Under the pieces are notes generated by a model, which was not told where the DNA came from, did not search any database, and saw nothing but the letters and a program-made list of their open reading frames with translations. This document shows positions 26,595 through 34,964 of a stretch of DNA of 64,000 nt, one piece after another. Every line of letters starts with the position of its first letter. Position 1 is the stretch's first letter. The stretch comes from Streptomyces griseiscabiei. Its GTDB lineage: Bacteria; Actinomycetota; Actinomycetes; Streptomycetales; Streptomycetaceae. Location: contig NZ_JAGJBZ010000004.1 of assembly GCF_020010925.1 (NCBI RefSeq), positions 558,001-622,000 of the forward strand, in the 5' to 3' direction. A program made the position numbers and the translations under genes.

Positions 26595-26640
26595 ATACGC
26601 GTACCGGCAACCCTGTGCTTCCGGCGCCTTCTTGCCTAAT

Positions 26641-26655
26641 ATGACGGACCGTCAG
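26641..26655. promoter_or_regulatory. regulon operator, copy 8
   Basis: ATGACGGACCGTCAG, 11 of 12 arm positions, 44 bases upstream of the acyl-CoA dehydrogenase. Confidence 0.78.
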
Positions 26656-26699
26656 ATCGTCGGGACTGTATAGCTGGGGGAGCAGAAGGGGGACCGGTC

Positions 26700-27953
26700 A
26701 TGGATGCCCGCTTCACCGCCGAGCAGGAGGAAATCCGGCGCACGGTACGGGAGTTGCTGATCAAACGCTGTGGCCCGGAGGACGTCAGGGCCGCCGTGCG
26801 GACCGGGGAGGGGTACGACAGCGGGCTCTGGGCCGCCCTCGCCGAACAGCTCGGGCTGCCGGGGCTCGCGCTCCCCGAGGCGTACGGCGGTGTCGGTTGC
26901 TCGGTGACCGAACTCGCCCTGGCGGGGGAGGAGTCGGGACGGGCGCTCACCCCCTCCCCCCTGCTGGCCACCGCCGTCCTCGTCGCCCCCCTGATCCTCG
27001 CCCTCGGCACCGAACGGCAGCGCGCCGACCTGCTGCCCCGCCTCGCCTCGGGCCGCCTCACCGCGGCCCTCGCCGTACCGGGGTCCGCCCTCGCCACCGC
27101 CCTGGCGCTGACCGGCGACAACAGGGGCGCGTGGGCCGGTGGTGGCCGCGCCGGGGGCGTGCAGGCACGGCGCGCCGGGGACGGGTGGCGGCTCTACGGG
27201 GAGGCCGCGCAGGTCCTCGACGGCCACAGCGCGGGGCTGCTGCTGGTGGCCGCGCACGCCGGCGGATACGCCCGCTCGCGGACGCTGCTGTTCCTGGTGC
27301 GGGGCGACGGGGGCGCCGGCCCCGGGCTCGTACGGACCCGGCAGACCTCCATCGACGAGACGCGGCCGGTGGCTCTGCTGCGGCTCCGGGACGTGGACGG
27401 GGAGCTGCTGGGCGCCGACGACGAGGCGGACGTGCCGGGCGCCCTGGCCCGGGTCGGGGACCCGGCCGCCGCCGTGCTCGCCGCCGAGGCCGTGGGCGCG
27501 GCCGACCGGGCGGTGGAGCGGACGGTCGCGTACGCGCGGCAGCGGGAGCAGTTCGGACGGCCGATCGGCTCGTTCCAGGCGGTGAAGCACCGGCTCGCGG
27601 ATGTGTACGTGGGGGTGCGGGCGGCCCGGTCGGCGGCGTACTACGCGGCCTGGGCGGCAGCCTCCGCCGCCGGAGGGGGCGGGGGCGGCGGTGAACGGGT
27701 CGGCGGGCTGGCGCTGGCCCAGGCGCTGGAGGCCCTGCGGGTGGCCGCCGGGGAGGCGATCCAGCTGCACGGGGGGATCGGTTTCACCTGGGAGCACGAG
27801 GCGCAGCTGTACTTCAAGCGGGCGGCCGGGGACGAGGCGCTCTTCGGGCCGGTGCACCGGCTGCGGGGGCGGGCGGCCGACATGGCGGGGGTCTTCACGG
27901 CAGGGGGCCCCACGGCCCGTGCGCGGGACGTACGCGCGGAGGTGCGGGGCTGA
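26700..27953 (+). CDS. acyl-CoA dehydrogenase family protein
   Basis: 417 residues. N-terminal helical domain (FTAEQEEIRRTVRELL), a middle domain that is G/A/R-rich and weakly conserved, and a C-terminal domain with ARQREQFGRPIGSFQAVKHRLAD and IQLHGGIGFTWEHEAQLYFKRA. FAD enzyme of beta-oxidation. The end lacks the usual GTSEVQRNIIA segment. ATG at 26700 with AAGGGGGA upstream. The stop overlaps the start of the F420 protein (TGATG). Confidence 0.9.
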   Translation: MDARFTAEQEEIRRTVRELLIKRCGPEDVRAAVRTGEGYDSGLWAALAEQLGLPGLALPEAYGGVGCSVTELALAGEESGRALTPSPLLATAVLVAPLILALGTERQRADLLPRLASGRLTAALAVPGSALATALALTGDNRGAWAGGGRAGGVQARRAGDGWRLYGEAAQVLDGHSAGLLLVAAHAGGYARSRTLLFLVRGDGGAGPGLVRTRQTSIDETRPVALLRLRDVDGELLGADDEADVPGALARVGDPAAAVLAAEAVGAADRAVERTVAYARQREQFGRPIGSFQAVKHRLADVYVGVRAARSAAYYAAWAAASAAGGGGGGGERVGGLALAQALEALRVAAGEAIQLHGGIGFTWEHEAQLYFKRAAGDEALFGPVHRLRGRAADMAGVFTAGGPTARARDVRAEVRG

Positions 27954-28477
27954 TGGCTTCGCGGAGTGCGATGAGGAGTGCGGTGGGAATGAGGGACGGA
28001 GTGAAGCGTGCGGGTGTGCGGGTGGTGCAGAAGGTGTCGTCGGCTCCGGTGTTCGCCCGGGTCGCACCGCATGTGATCCCCGCGCTGGACCGGGCCGTGC
28101 ACCGGGTCACCCGGGGGCGGGTGCTGCTCAGCGCGCAGCTGCTGCCCGGGGTGGTCCTGACGGCGACGGGGGCGCGGAGCGGGGTGCCCCGGCGGACTCC
28201 GCTGGCCTGTATGCCCGAGGAGGGCAAGGGCAGTTGGGTGCTCGTCGGGTCGAACTTCGGCCGTCCCGGTCATCCGGCCTGGAGCGCCAATCTGCTGGCC
28301 CACCCCGACGCCGAGATCAACTGGAAGGGGCAGGACATCCCCGTCACCGCGCATCTGCTGGCGGGTCCGGAACGGGACGCCGCGTGGCGGGAGTTGCTGA
28401 GTTTCTGGCCGCCGTACTCGACGTATCAGGCCCGGGTGGACCGGGAGATACGGGTGTTCCGGATCGTACGGCGCTGA
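27953..28477 (+). CDS. deazaflavin (F420)-dependent nitroreductase-family protein
   Basis: 174 residues of the Ddn/FDOR-A split-barrel family: LLTxTGARSG-type segment (VVLTATGARSGVPRRTPLACM), WVLVGSNFGRPGHPAWSANLLAHPDAEI. These enzymes use reduced F420 to reduce enones, quinones or other unsaturated compounds. Translationally coupled to the acyl-CoA dehydrogenase, so it probably acts in the same pathway. Two more F420/FMN luciferase-like enzymes are in the regulon. Confidence 0.9.
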   Translation: MASRSAMRSAVGMRDGVKRAGVRVVQKVSSAPVFARVAPHVIPALDRAVHRVTRGRVLLSAQLLPGVVLTATGARSGVPRRTPLACMPEEGKGSWVLVGSNFGRPGHPAWSANLLAHPDAEINWKGQDIPVTAHLLAGPERDAAWRELLSFWPPYSTYQARVDREIRVFRIVRR

Positions 28478-28529
28478 GGGCGCCCCCGGGCCCAGATGGC
28501 CCCCCGGCCCTCAAGTCCCCTGAACGCGG

Positions 28530-28562
28530 CAGGCGGCACGCCTCGGTCGAGGGTGCCGTCTG
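28530..28562. terminator. hairpin between convergent genes
   Basis: CAGGCGGCAC and GTGCCGTCTG pair at 9 of 10 positions across a 13-base loop, between the F420 gene and the TetR gene. Confidence 0.5.
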
Positions 28563-28606
28563 CGTGACAGGAATCGCGTCCGGGGCCGTGCCCGGGTGCT
28601 CCTGCG

Positions 28607-29254
28607 TTACTTCGTCGGTTTCTTGCCGGTGATGCCCAGGTGGACCAACAGGGCCAGGTTCGGCTTCAGTTCGGCCTGCTTGACGCCCCAGGTCTGGAAA
28701 CCCTTCTGGTGTCCGGAGACCGAGGCGAGCATCGCGACGAGGGAACCGGCGAGGGCCGCCGGGTTGACGTCCTTGTCGACGCGGCCCTTGGCCTGCAGCT
28801 CGGCGACCGTCTCCGAGAGGGAGTTGGTGACCGAGTTCAGGATCTTCATACGGATCTTGTAGAAGCGTTTGTCGCCCTCGGCGGCGCCCAGGTCGACGAC
28901 GCGGAGGATCGCGTCGTTCCTGCGCCAGAACTCCAGGAAGCCGTCGACGAGTTCCTGGGCGGTCTGCCAGCCGGCCTTGCCGACCCAGGAGCGGCCTTCG
29001 AGGAGGCTCGTCAAGGTGGCGCCCTCGGCGGCCATTTGCTCGGCGATCTCCAGGACGGCGCCCTCGACGTCCGGGAAGTACTGGTAGAAGGTCGCGGGTG
29101 AAGTGCCCGCCTTCCGGGCGACATCAATGACTTTGACGTCCCGGTAGGGCGACGAGCTGAGCATCTCGCTGAGGCAGTCGAGCAGCTTCTGCCGGGTCGC
29201 CTGCCCTCGTCGGCCGGCCACGCGGCCGTCGACGGTACGCACTTGTCCTGTCAT
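28607..29254 (-). CDS. TetR-family repressor, candidate regulon master
   Basis: 215 residues. DNA-binding domain ~18-65 (RQKLLDCLSEMLSSSPYRDVKVIDVARKAGTSPATFYQYFP); the C-terminal ligand domain is not assignable to a known subgroup. Its own start codon overlaps a weaker CTGTCA-TGC-CGTCAG dyad (10 of 12), consistent with autoregulation. It is the only TetR gene seen among the regulon operators, so it is the best candidate for binding CTGACG-N3-CGTCAG. The ligand may be an acyl-CoA intermediate (inference). Lies beside the kbpA/afsK genes. Confidence 0.9.
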   Translation of the reverse strand: MTGQVRTVDGRVAGRRGQATRQKLLDCLSEMLSSSPYRDVKVIDVARKAGTSPATFYQYFPDVEGAVLEIAEQMAAEGATLTSLLEGRSWVGKAGWQTAQELVDGFLEFWRRNDAILRVVDLGAAEGDKRFYKIRMKILNSVTNSLSETVAELQAKGRVDKDVNPAALAGSLVAMLASVSGHQKGFQTWGVKQAELKPNLALLVHLGITGKKPTK

Positions 29255-29264
29255 GCCGTCAGCT
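29250..29264. promoter_or_regulatory. weak regulon operator over the TetR start
   Basis: CTGTCATGCCGTCAG; right half perfect, left half 4 of 6. The ATG at complement 29252-29254 lies inside it. Confidence 0.45.
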
Positions 29265-29394
29265 TACCGAGGGGTGATCTGAGCGCGATTCGGCCGACTG
29301 CAAATGGGGAGTGCGGGCTTCACCAAGGGGTTCGTGTGGGGATCACCGGGTGCCGTGGCGGGTTTCTTGCGCCCCGGTGGTGGTCTCCGGGTGG

Positions 29395-29490
29395 GTGCGT
29401 TGTCGGGTGCGGGTCCGGTGGGGCCTGGTCTTTTAAGGGGCGCGGGGAACTGCGCGAGAAGCCCCACCGGGCCGCAGACGCCGAAGAACC
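29395..29490 (-). repeat. dispersed intergenic repeat, copy (d)
   Basis: Contains GGGGCGCGGGGAACTGCGCG and GAGAAGCCCCACCGG, with an unmatched partial left flank. Fills much of the 314-base gap between the TetR and VOC genes; I see no gene in that gap. Confidence 0.75.
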
Positions 29491-29568
29491 CGCACTCCCC
29501 GAGCTCCCCCGCGCCCCCGGACCCCCTCCCGACGCGCGCATCCGAGAGGTCGCCCTTAGCTTGGCCCT

Positions 29569-30471
29569 ATGGCCGATGAGACGGGAGTGGATGCCGGGGC
29601 GGGGGGTGCCGTGTACCCCGAGGGCGTCCCCTGCTGGGTGGATGCCCAGCTGCCGGACGTGGAGGCGGGGAAGCGGTTCTACGGGGAACTCTTCGGGTGG
29701 AACTTCAAGGTGGCGCCCGGCGACGGCGCGCACGAGGTGTGGGCGTACACCGACGGCGCCCCCGTCGCCGCGCTCGCCCCCAAGCCCGACGGCCGCCTCC
29801 CCACCGTGTGGACCGTGCACTTCGCGACCCCGGACGCGTTCGCGCTCACCGCCCGGATCACCGCGGCCGGCGGCCAGGTGATCACCCCGCCGACCCAGGT
29901 CGGCACGCTCGGCACGACCGCGCTGGCCACCGACCCCGAGAACGCCGTGTTCGCTCTCTGGCAGGCCGGTGCGCACCACGGGTTCGGGAGGCGGCACGAG
30001 CCCGGCACGTTCGCCTGGGCCGAGCTGTACACACGGGACACCCAGGCGGCCAACTCCTTCTACGCGCACCTCTTCCACGACGCGCTCTTCGGCCCGGACG
30101 CGGCCCCGGACTTCGGCCGGGCCACGCTCACGGACGTCTTCCCGGCGGAGATGCCGCCGCACTTCCTGGTCCACTTCGGGACGGACGACTGCGAGGCCGC
30201 GCTCGGGACCGTCAGCCGGCTGGGCGGCCGGGTGCAGGTGCCGCCGTTCGACACCTCGTACGGAAATGTGGCGGTCGTCACGGACAATCAAGGCGCGTCG
30301 TTCGCGCTGCTCCAACGGAGGGACGGAAACGGCTGGCGGGAGGCGTCGCAGGAGACGGATCAGGCCGAACAGCGTCCGGACGAACTGCGCCAGCAGGGGG
30401 ACGAGGAGGGCGAGGAAGCGCCCCCGGCGGACGGTGAACACGCGTCGCGCGGTCCGGAGGACGACGGCTGA
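29569..30471 (+). CDS. kbpA: two-domain VOC protein, probable AfsK-binding protein
   Basis: 300 residues: two glyoxalase/VOC domains (~17-130 and ~145-255), each of the PCWVDAQLPDVEAGKRFYGELFGW kind. The position just upstream of afsK and the domain type match what I recall of KbpA (about 252 residues), which restrains AfsK autophosphorylation in S. coelicolor. The last ~48 residues are an acidic, Q/E/D-rich tail (QETDQAEQRPDELRQQGDEE) that would be extra. An enzyme role cannot be excluded. Confidence 0.68.
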   Translation: MADETGVDAGAGGAVYPEGVPCWVDAQLPDVEAGKRFYGELFGWNFKVAPGDGAHEVWAYTDGAPVAALAPKPDGRLPTVWTVHFATPDAFALTARITAAGGQVITPPTQVGTLGTTALATDPENAVFALWQAGAHHGFGRRHEPGTFAWAELYTRDTQAANSFYAHLFHDALFGPDAAPDFGRATLTDVFPAEMPPHFLVHFGTDDCEAALGTVSRLGGRVQVPPFDTSYGNVAVVTDNQGASFALLQRRDGNGWREASQETDQAEQRPDELRQQGDEEGEEAPPADGEHASRGPEDDG

Positions 30472-30820
30472 CCAGCGGGAAGACGGTGGGAGGGGCGGGG
30501 GAGGCCGTCGGGCCGGTCGCCCTCTCCCGGGGGGCGTGACGGGGGAGTGACCGAGGCGTCGCGCGGGCGGACGTACGGGGTTGTGCGCCGGTGGTACACG
30601 GCCCGCCGCGCTGTCCCACCATCCGGGCTCCCGCTTCCCGAGAGGCGGACAACGTGCTTTTGTCCTGAGACACCCCGATCCGCCCCCGGGTTCGCAACCT
30701 GCCCCCGGTACAGGAAGAATCGGGGTGCGCACCGCCATGGCGGTGCGGTGGTGAGACGCTGCACGGGGTCGCGTACAACTACGAGGACGACGCGGTCCGT
30801 ACGGGGAGGTGGCAGGGCAA
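30472..30820. other. afsK upstream region
   Basis: About 350 bases without a supported gene. It contains a perfect 9-bp inverted repeat, CACCCCGAT at 30671-30679 and ATCGGGGTG at 30719-30727, 39 bases apart. Presumably holds the afsK promoter. Confidence 0.5.
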
Positions 30821-33154
30821 GTGGTGGATCAGCTGACGCAGCACGATCCGCGGCGGATCGGGCCGTTCGAGGTGCTGGGACGGCTGGGGGCCGGCGGCAT
30901 GGGGCTGGTCTATCTGGCGCGCTCCGCGTCGGGCCGGCGGGTGGCGATCAAGACCGTGCGGACGGAACTGGCGGAGGACCAGCTCTTCCGGGTCCGTTTC
31001 ACCCGCGAGGTCGAGGCGGCCCGCGCGGTGTCCGGCTTCTACACGGCCGCGGTGGTCGACGCCGACCCCCGTGCCGCCGTGCCGTGGCTGGCGACCGCGT
31101 ACGTCCCCGCGCCCTCCCTCGAAGAGATAGTGAACGACTGCGGACCGATGCCGGTCCAGGCCGTCCGCTGGTTCGCCGCGGGCGTGGCCGAGGCCCTGCA
31201 GTCCATCCACGGTGCCGGGCTGGTCCACCGCGACCTGAAGCCGTCCAACGTGCTCGTCGTCGAGGACGGGCCGCGCGTGATCGACTTCGGTATCGCCTCC
31301 GGTGTATCGAACACGCGTTTGACGATGACGAACGTCGCCGTCGGTACGCCCGCGTACATGTCGCCCGAGCAGGCGAAGGACTCGCGCAGCGTGACCGGCG
31401 CGAGCGATGTCTTCTCGCTCGGCTCGATGCTCGTGTTCGCCGCCACCGGTCACGCGCCGTTCCACGGGGCCAACCCCGTCGAGACCGTCTTCATGCTGCT
31501 GAGAGAGGGACCGGACCTCTCCGGCCTCCCGGAGGACCTGCGCCCGCTCATCGAGTCCTGTATGCAGATGGACCCGACCGCGCGCCCGGGCCCCGCCGAC
31601 CTCCAGGCCCAGCTGGCACCCCATCTCTTCGGCTCCGGCTCGGACGACAGCGGTACGGCGTCGGCGTGGCTGCCGGAGAAGGCGGTCAGTCTCATCGAGA
31701 CCCGCCGCGGCGGCCGTCCGGCACCCAAACAGCAGGCCTCCACCGGCCGCAGCGGCGGCGGAGCCCGCCCCGCGCCCGTACCCCCGCCGCCGCCGTCGTA
31801 CGACCCCGCGCCCGTCGGCCTCGGCGCCCCCGACACCGGGCCGGTGCGGCTCGCCGGCGGCCAGGTGCCCATCGGGCCCGGTCCGCGCGTCGCCGACGCC
31901 CGCGCCGCCGCCGTGAAGGCGCCCCCTCCGGAGGCGGGCCTCGCCGCGTCCTGGTCCCGGCCGCGCGCCGGTGTGAACGGCGCCGACCCCGCGCCCGCCC
32001 CGCCCGCCCCCGAACCGGCGGCCTCCGGCTGGCGCCCCTGGCGTTTCCGCATGTCGAACGACGTCTGGGGCACCCCCTCCGTCGCCGGCGACCTCGTCTA
32101 CGTCACCTCCTTCGAGGTGCACGCCCTGGACGTGGCCACCGGTCGGCGCCGCTTCAAGACCCGCGACGTCGCCTGGTCGATGGCGGTCGCGGACGGCCGT
32201 ATCCACGCCTCCGACGGCCCGACCCTCTTCGCGCTCGACGCCCGCGAGGGCGCGGACCTGTGGCGGCTGTCCACGGAGGCCTGGGTGTACTCCCTGAAGG
32301 CCGACCGGGGCACGGTCGTCACCGCGACCCGGGGCGGCGGCGTCCAGGGCTGGGAGGCGTCCAACGGGCAGAAGCTGTGGGAACTGACCGGCGCCCAGAC
32401 CGACTTCGAGTCCCCGGAGGCCGGGCCGGTCGTCCAGGACGGCACGGTCTACGTCTGGAAGGACGCCCGGCTGCGCGCGCTGGAGGCCCGTACGGGTGAG
32501 GAGCGCTGGTCGTACCCCATCGGCGACGCGGCGTCCTGCGGCGGCGTCCCCGTACGCCTGACCCCGGCCTCGGACGGCTATGTCTACATCTCCGCCGGGA
32601 GCCGGGTCCTCGCCGTCGACATCGCGGGCGGTCATGTCCGCTGGCACTTCGAGGCACCGGCGGTCTTCCTGTCCGCGCCCACGTTCGCGCCGGGCCCGGC
32701 GGTCACGGGCGGCGGCGTCTACCTCGCCGACTACCTCGGCACGGTCTACGCCCTCGACGCGACCGACGGCCGCGACCGCTGGCGCATCGCGACGGAGTCC
32801 CGCGCCTCCCTGGAACCGGTGCTGGTCGCCGCCGGGCACGTCCATGTCGGCAGCGGCAAGGGCCTCTACACCCTCGACGCGGTCACGGGCACGCCCAAGT
32901 GGCGCTTCCAGGCGGGCGGCGAGATCGTCGGCTCCCCGTCCGTGGCGGAGGGCCGTATCCACTTCGGCTCGACGGACCACCTGCTGTACACCCTCAGGGC
33001 CGACGACGGCCGCCTCCGCTGGAAGCTGGCCACCGGCGGCGAGATCACCGGCTCACCGGTGGTGAAGGACGGCGTCGTGTACGCGTGCAGCAAGGACCGG
33101 TGCGTGTACGCCCTGGACGCGGAGAAGGGGACGGGGACGGCGCGGACGTCGTAG
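30821..33154 (+). CDS. afsK: serine/threonine kinase AfsK
   Basis: 777 residues. Kinase domain ~14-275: GAGGMG loop at 23-28, K44, HRDLKPSN and DFG in the expected order. A proline-rich linker (~290-400) leads to a PQQ-type beta-propeller (repeats such as [17 protein letters not shown]). The start [16 protein letters not shown] is how I recall S. coelicolor AfsK beginning, so GTG 30821 is chosen over 30809. AfsK autophosphorylates and phosphorylates AfsR, raising afsS transcription and antibiotic output. No membrane segment is visible; the family is peripheral. Confidence 0.95.
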   Translation: MVDQLTQHDPRRIGPFEVLGRLGAGGMGLVYLARSASGRRVAIKTVRTELAEDQLFRVRFTREVEAARAVSGFYTAAVVDADPRAAVPWLATAYVPAPSLEEIVNDCGPMPVQAVRWFAAGVAEALQSIHGAGLVHRDLKPSNVLVVEDGPRVIDFGIASGVSNTRLTMTNVAVGTPAYMSPEQAKDSRSVTGASDVFSLGSMLVFAATGHAPFHGANPVETVFMLLREGPDLSGLPEDLRPLIESCMQMDPTARPGPADLQAQLAPHLFGSGSDDSGTASAWLPEKAVSLIETRRGGRPAPKQQASTGRSGGGARPAPVPPPPPSYDPAPVGLGAPDTGPVRLAGGQVPIGPGPRVADARAAAVKAPPPEAGLAASWSRPRAGVNGADPAPAPPAPEPAASGWRPWRFRMSNDVWGTPSVAGDLVYVTSFEVHALDVATGRRRFKTRDVAWSMAVADGRIHASDGPTLFALDAREGADLWRLSTEAWVYSLKADRGTVVTATRGGGVQGWEASNGQKLWELTGAQTDFESPEAGPVVQDGTVYVWKDARLRALEARTGEERWSYPIGDAASCGGVPVRLTPASDGYVYISAGSRVLAVDIAGGHVRWHFEAPAVFLSAPTFAPGPAVTGGGVYLADYLGTVYALDATDGRDRWRIATESRASLEPVLVAAGHVHVGSGKGLYTLDAVTGTPKWRFQAGGEIVGSPSVAEGRIHFGSTDHLLYTLRADDGRLRWKLATGGEITGSPVVKDGVVYACSKDRCVYALDAEKGTGTARTS

Positions 33155-33164
33155 GCCGCCCAGC

Positions 33165-33204
33165 GAAACGATATCGGTTGGTCCCGAGTGGTGATATCGT
33201 TTTC
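33165..33204. promoter_or_regulatory. inverted repeat upstream of vapB (antitoxin operator candidate)
   Basis: GAAACGATATC at 33165-33175 and GATATCGTTTTC at 33193-33204 are near-perfect complements, AT-rich, 35 bases before vapB. Ribbon-helix-helix antitoxins usually bind such repeats. Confidence 0.7.
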
Positions 33205-33238
33205 GGGAGAGCGTGGGAGCCCGGGAAAGGACTGTCTC

Positions 33239-33505
33239 ATGGCCCGAACCGTCATCGACCTCGATGAGGACATGGTCGCCGAGGCCATGCGCATCTTCGG
33301 GACCCGTACGAAGGCCAAGGCGGTCCGCCTCGCGATGGAGGACGCCGTCAAGAGGCATCTGCGGCAGGAGGGCTTCGACGCCATAGAGGCCGGTGAGTTC
33401 GACTTCAGCGAGATCGTCGAGAACACCGGCCCGCGCAACGCGGACGGTTCCCTCAAGCGTCACGGTGACCGCGACGGCGGAAGTGGCGGAGGCCGGGCCG
33501 CCTGA
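33239..33505 (+). CDS. vapB: VapB-family antitoxin
   Basis: 88 residues; the N-terminus MARTVIDLDEDMVAEAMRIF with TRTKAKAVRLAMEDAV is a ribbon-helix-helix of the DUF2191 antitoxin family. The C-terminal half binds the PIN toxin. ATG at 33239 with GGGAAAGGA upstream. Overlaps vapC by one base. Confidence 0.92.
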   Translation: MARTVIDLDEDMVAEAMRIFGTRTKAKAVRLAMEDAVKRHLRQEGFDAIEAGEFDFSEIVENTGPRNADGSLKRHGDRDGGSGGGRAA

Positions 33506-33924
33506 TGCAGGACCGCTATGTGGTCGACAAGTCGGCCCTCGCTCGCTGGGCGAAGCCGAGCGTCCGGGAGGTGCTCAGGCCGCTGCACGAGCGCTACCTG
33601 CTCGCCGTGTGCCGACCCACGGAGTTCGAGATGGTCCACTCCGCGCGGGACAGTTCGGAGGCGACGCGGATCAGCACCTGGCTGCACGCCTTCGACTACC
33701 TCCACACGGACGATGACACCTTCACCCGTGCCCTTGAGATCCAGCGCCACGCGCTCAACGCCGGCTTCCACCGCGCTCTGTCCCTGCCCGACCTGCTGAT
33801 CGCCGCCACGGCGGAACTGAACCGGCGCACGGTCCTCCACTACGACGGTGACTTCGACATGATCGCCTCCCTGACCGGCCAGCCCACCGAGTGGGTCGTC
33901 CCGCCTGGCAGCGCCGATCGATGA
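33505..33924 (+). CDS. vapC: VapC PIN-domain toxin
   Basis: 139 residues. PIN acidic residues: D8 (YVVDKSALAR), E40 (PTEFEMV), D96 (LSLPDLLIAATA) and D115 (HYDGDFDMIA). Mg-dependent ribonuclease. TGATG coupling with vapB. Confidence 0.93.
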   Translation: MQDRYVVDKSALARWAKPSVREVLRPLHERYLLAVCRPTEFEMVHSARDSSEATRISTWLHAFDYLHTDDDTFTRALEIQRHALNAGFHRALSLPDLLIAATAELNRRTVLHYDGDFDMIASLTGQPTEWVVPPGSADR

Positions 33925-33958
33925 GTGAGCCGTTCCGTTACCTGGCTCATGGAAGGCG

Positions 33959-34147
33959 TCACTGCCTCTCCCGGTCGCCTGGGCGGACGGCTCTGGCGGC
34001 GGTGCGGTGCCGGTCGCCCAGACCTGCCGAGTCGTAGCAGTGGCGTGCCGGGGTGCGGCGGCATCGGACGCAGGCGAGGACGTGGTCGAGCCAGGTGTGG
34101 AAGGTGGCGCTGACCGGGTCCGGCTCATGGGATTCGGTCAGGCCCAT
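33959..34147 (-). CDS. small cysteine-containing protein, unknown
   Basis: 62 residues beginning MGLTESHEPDPVSATFHTWL and containing a CVRC pair and a further Cys (RHCYD), which might bind a metal. Starts ten bases inside the preceding small gene, the third member of a chain of overlapping genes after an RsbW-like ATPase. No family recognised. Moderate belief that it is translated. Confidence 0.5.
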   Translation of the reverse strand: MGLTESHEPDPVSATFHTWLDHVLACVRCRRTPARHCYDSAGLGDRHRTAARAVRPGDRERQ

Positions 34148-34362
34148 TTCGGCGGCCTCTCTCCCAAGTAGGCCGCCACGTATGGCCGTACGAGGTCCCG
34201 CGTCGGGTGCTCGGCGGGTGTGGTGACCCGAACGGGCGAGGGTTCCCAGCAGGGTTCGCGGGGGAGTGGCGGCAACCACCGGCCATGTGTGGCCCGGTGG
34301 CGCGCCGCGCGGGTGGCCCAGCGGCGCCACCGGGCGCGGTACGGGTCGAGCGCGGCGTTCAC
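34138..34362 (-). CDS. small basic protein in ATPase operon, unknown
   Basis: 74 residues, rich in Arg and Trp at the start (DPYRARWRRWATRAARHRA) and ending VRPYVAAYLGERPPKWA. I recall similar small proteins with an RPY ending beside ATPase/XRE/DUF397 sets in Streptomyces, without a known role. GTG start overlaps the ATPase stop (GTGA). Confidence 0.6.
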   Translation of the reverse strand: MNAALDPYRARWRRWATRAARHRATHGRWLPPLPREPCWEPSPVRVTTPAEHPTRDLVRPYVAAYLGERPPKWA

Positions 34363-34781
34363 CGCGACCGCCCCGGCATCACGAAGTAGGCCCACACGCA
34401 CTTGGTGAACGGCCGTACGTCGTGGCCCCATTTCTCGGAGAGCGCGTCCACGAGGAGCAGCCCCAGTCCGCCGTCACTGCCGGTACGCGGCGCGGGTAGC
34501 CGGTCCCTGTCCGGGTCCGACACCTCCAGGAGCAGCCCGCAGCCCCGGATCGACACGACCACCTCGACCTCGGCGAGGGCGACGCGGCAGTGCCGTACGG
34601 CGTTGGTGACCAGTTCGGTGGCCACGGTGGCGATGTCGTCGGCGAGTTCGGCGTCGACGCCCCAGTCCTTGAGGATGCGCCGGATCGCTGCGCGGGCTTC
34701 GGGGACGTGTCGTCTGCGCTTGGGGATGCGGAAGGAGTCGCGGCGTGGGTGGGTGAGGGTGCGGGCGGTGAGTTCGGGCAT
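34359..34781 (-). CDS. RsbW-like ATP-binding protein (HATPase_c)
   Basis: 140 residues with N-box ATELVTNAVRHCR, the DPDRDRLPAP region and G-box GGLGLLLVDALSEKWG. Putative anti-sigma-type kinase. Divergent from an XRE/DUF397 pair, the common Streptomyces regulatory cassette related to the whiJ and abaA loci. Leads an operon of three overlapping genes. Confidence 0.92.
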   Translation of the reverse strand: MPELTARTLTHPRRDSFRIPKRRRHVPEARAAIRRILKDWGVDAELADDIATVATELVTNAVRHCRVALAEVEVVVSIRGCGLLLEVSDPDRDRLPAPRTGSDGGLGLLLVDALSEKWGHDVRPFTKCVWAYFVMPGRSR

Positions 34782-34877
34782 GGCGAAGGGACCCCCTGAC
34801 GTGTCGTCAAGTAGCGCTGTGTAGTTGCGCGCTCACATCGAGGCTAGAGGTGAAGGGTGCTGAACAGCAACCTGATG

Positions 34878-34895
34878 TTCAGCATGCATGCTGAA
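34878..34895. promoter_or_regulatory. perfect 18-bp palindrome in divergent promoter
   Basis: TTCAGCATG-CATGCTGAA, AT-rich against its surroundings and flanked by TGCTGAACAGCAAC upstream and GTTGCTG downstream, which form further partial repeats. Best candidate for the operator of the XRE regulator. Confidence 0.75.
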
Positions 34896-34964
34896 AATTG
34901 CGTTGCTGTGCATCAATGCCGTCCTAGAGTGGTGTTCCTGAGACCTCGCCGGAGAGGGGAAGCA

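Noticed and set aside
30779..32980. 733-codon open frame on the minus strand opposite afsK
   Set aside because: No recognisable motif; mirrors the afsK frame with GC bias in the wrong codon position.
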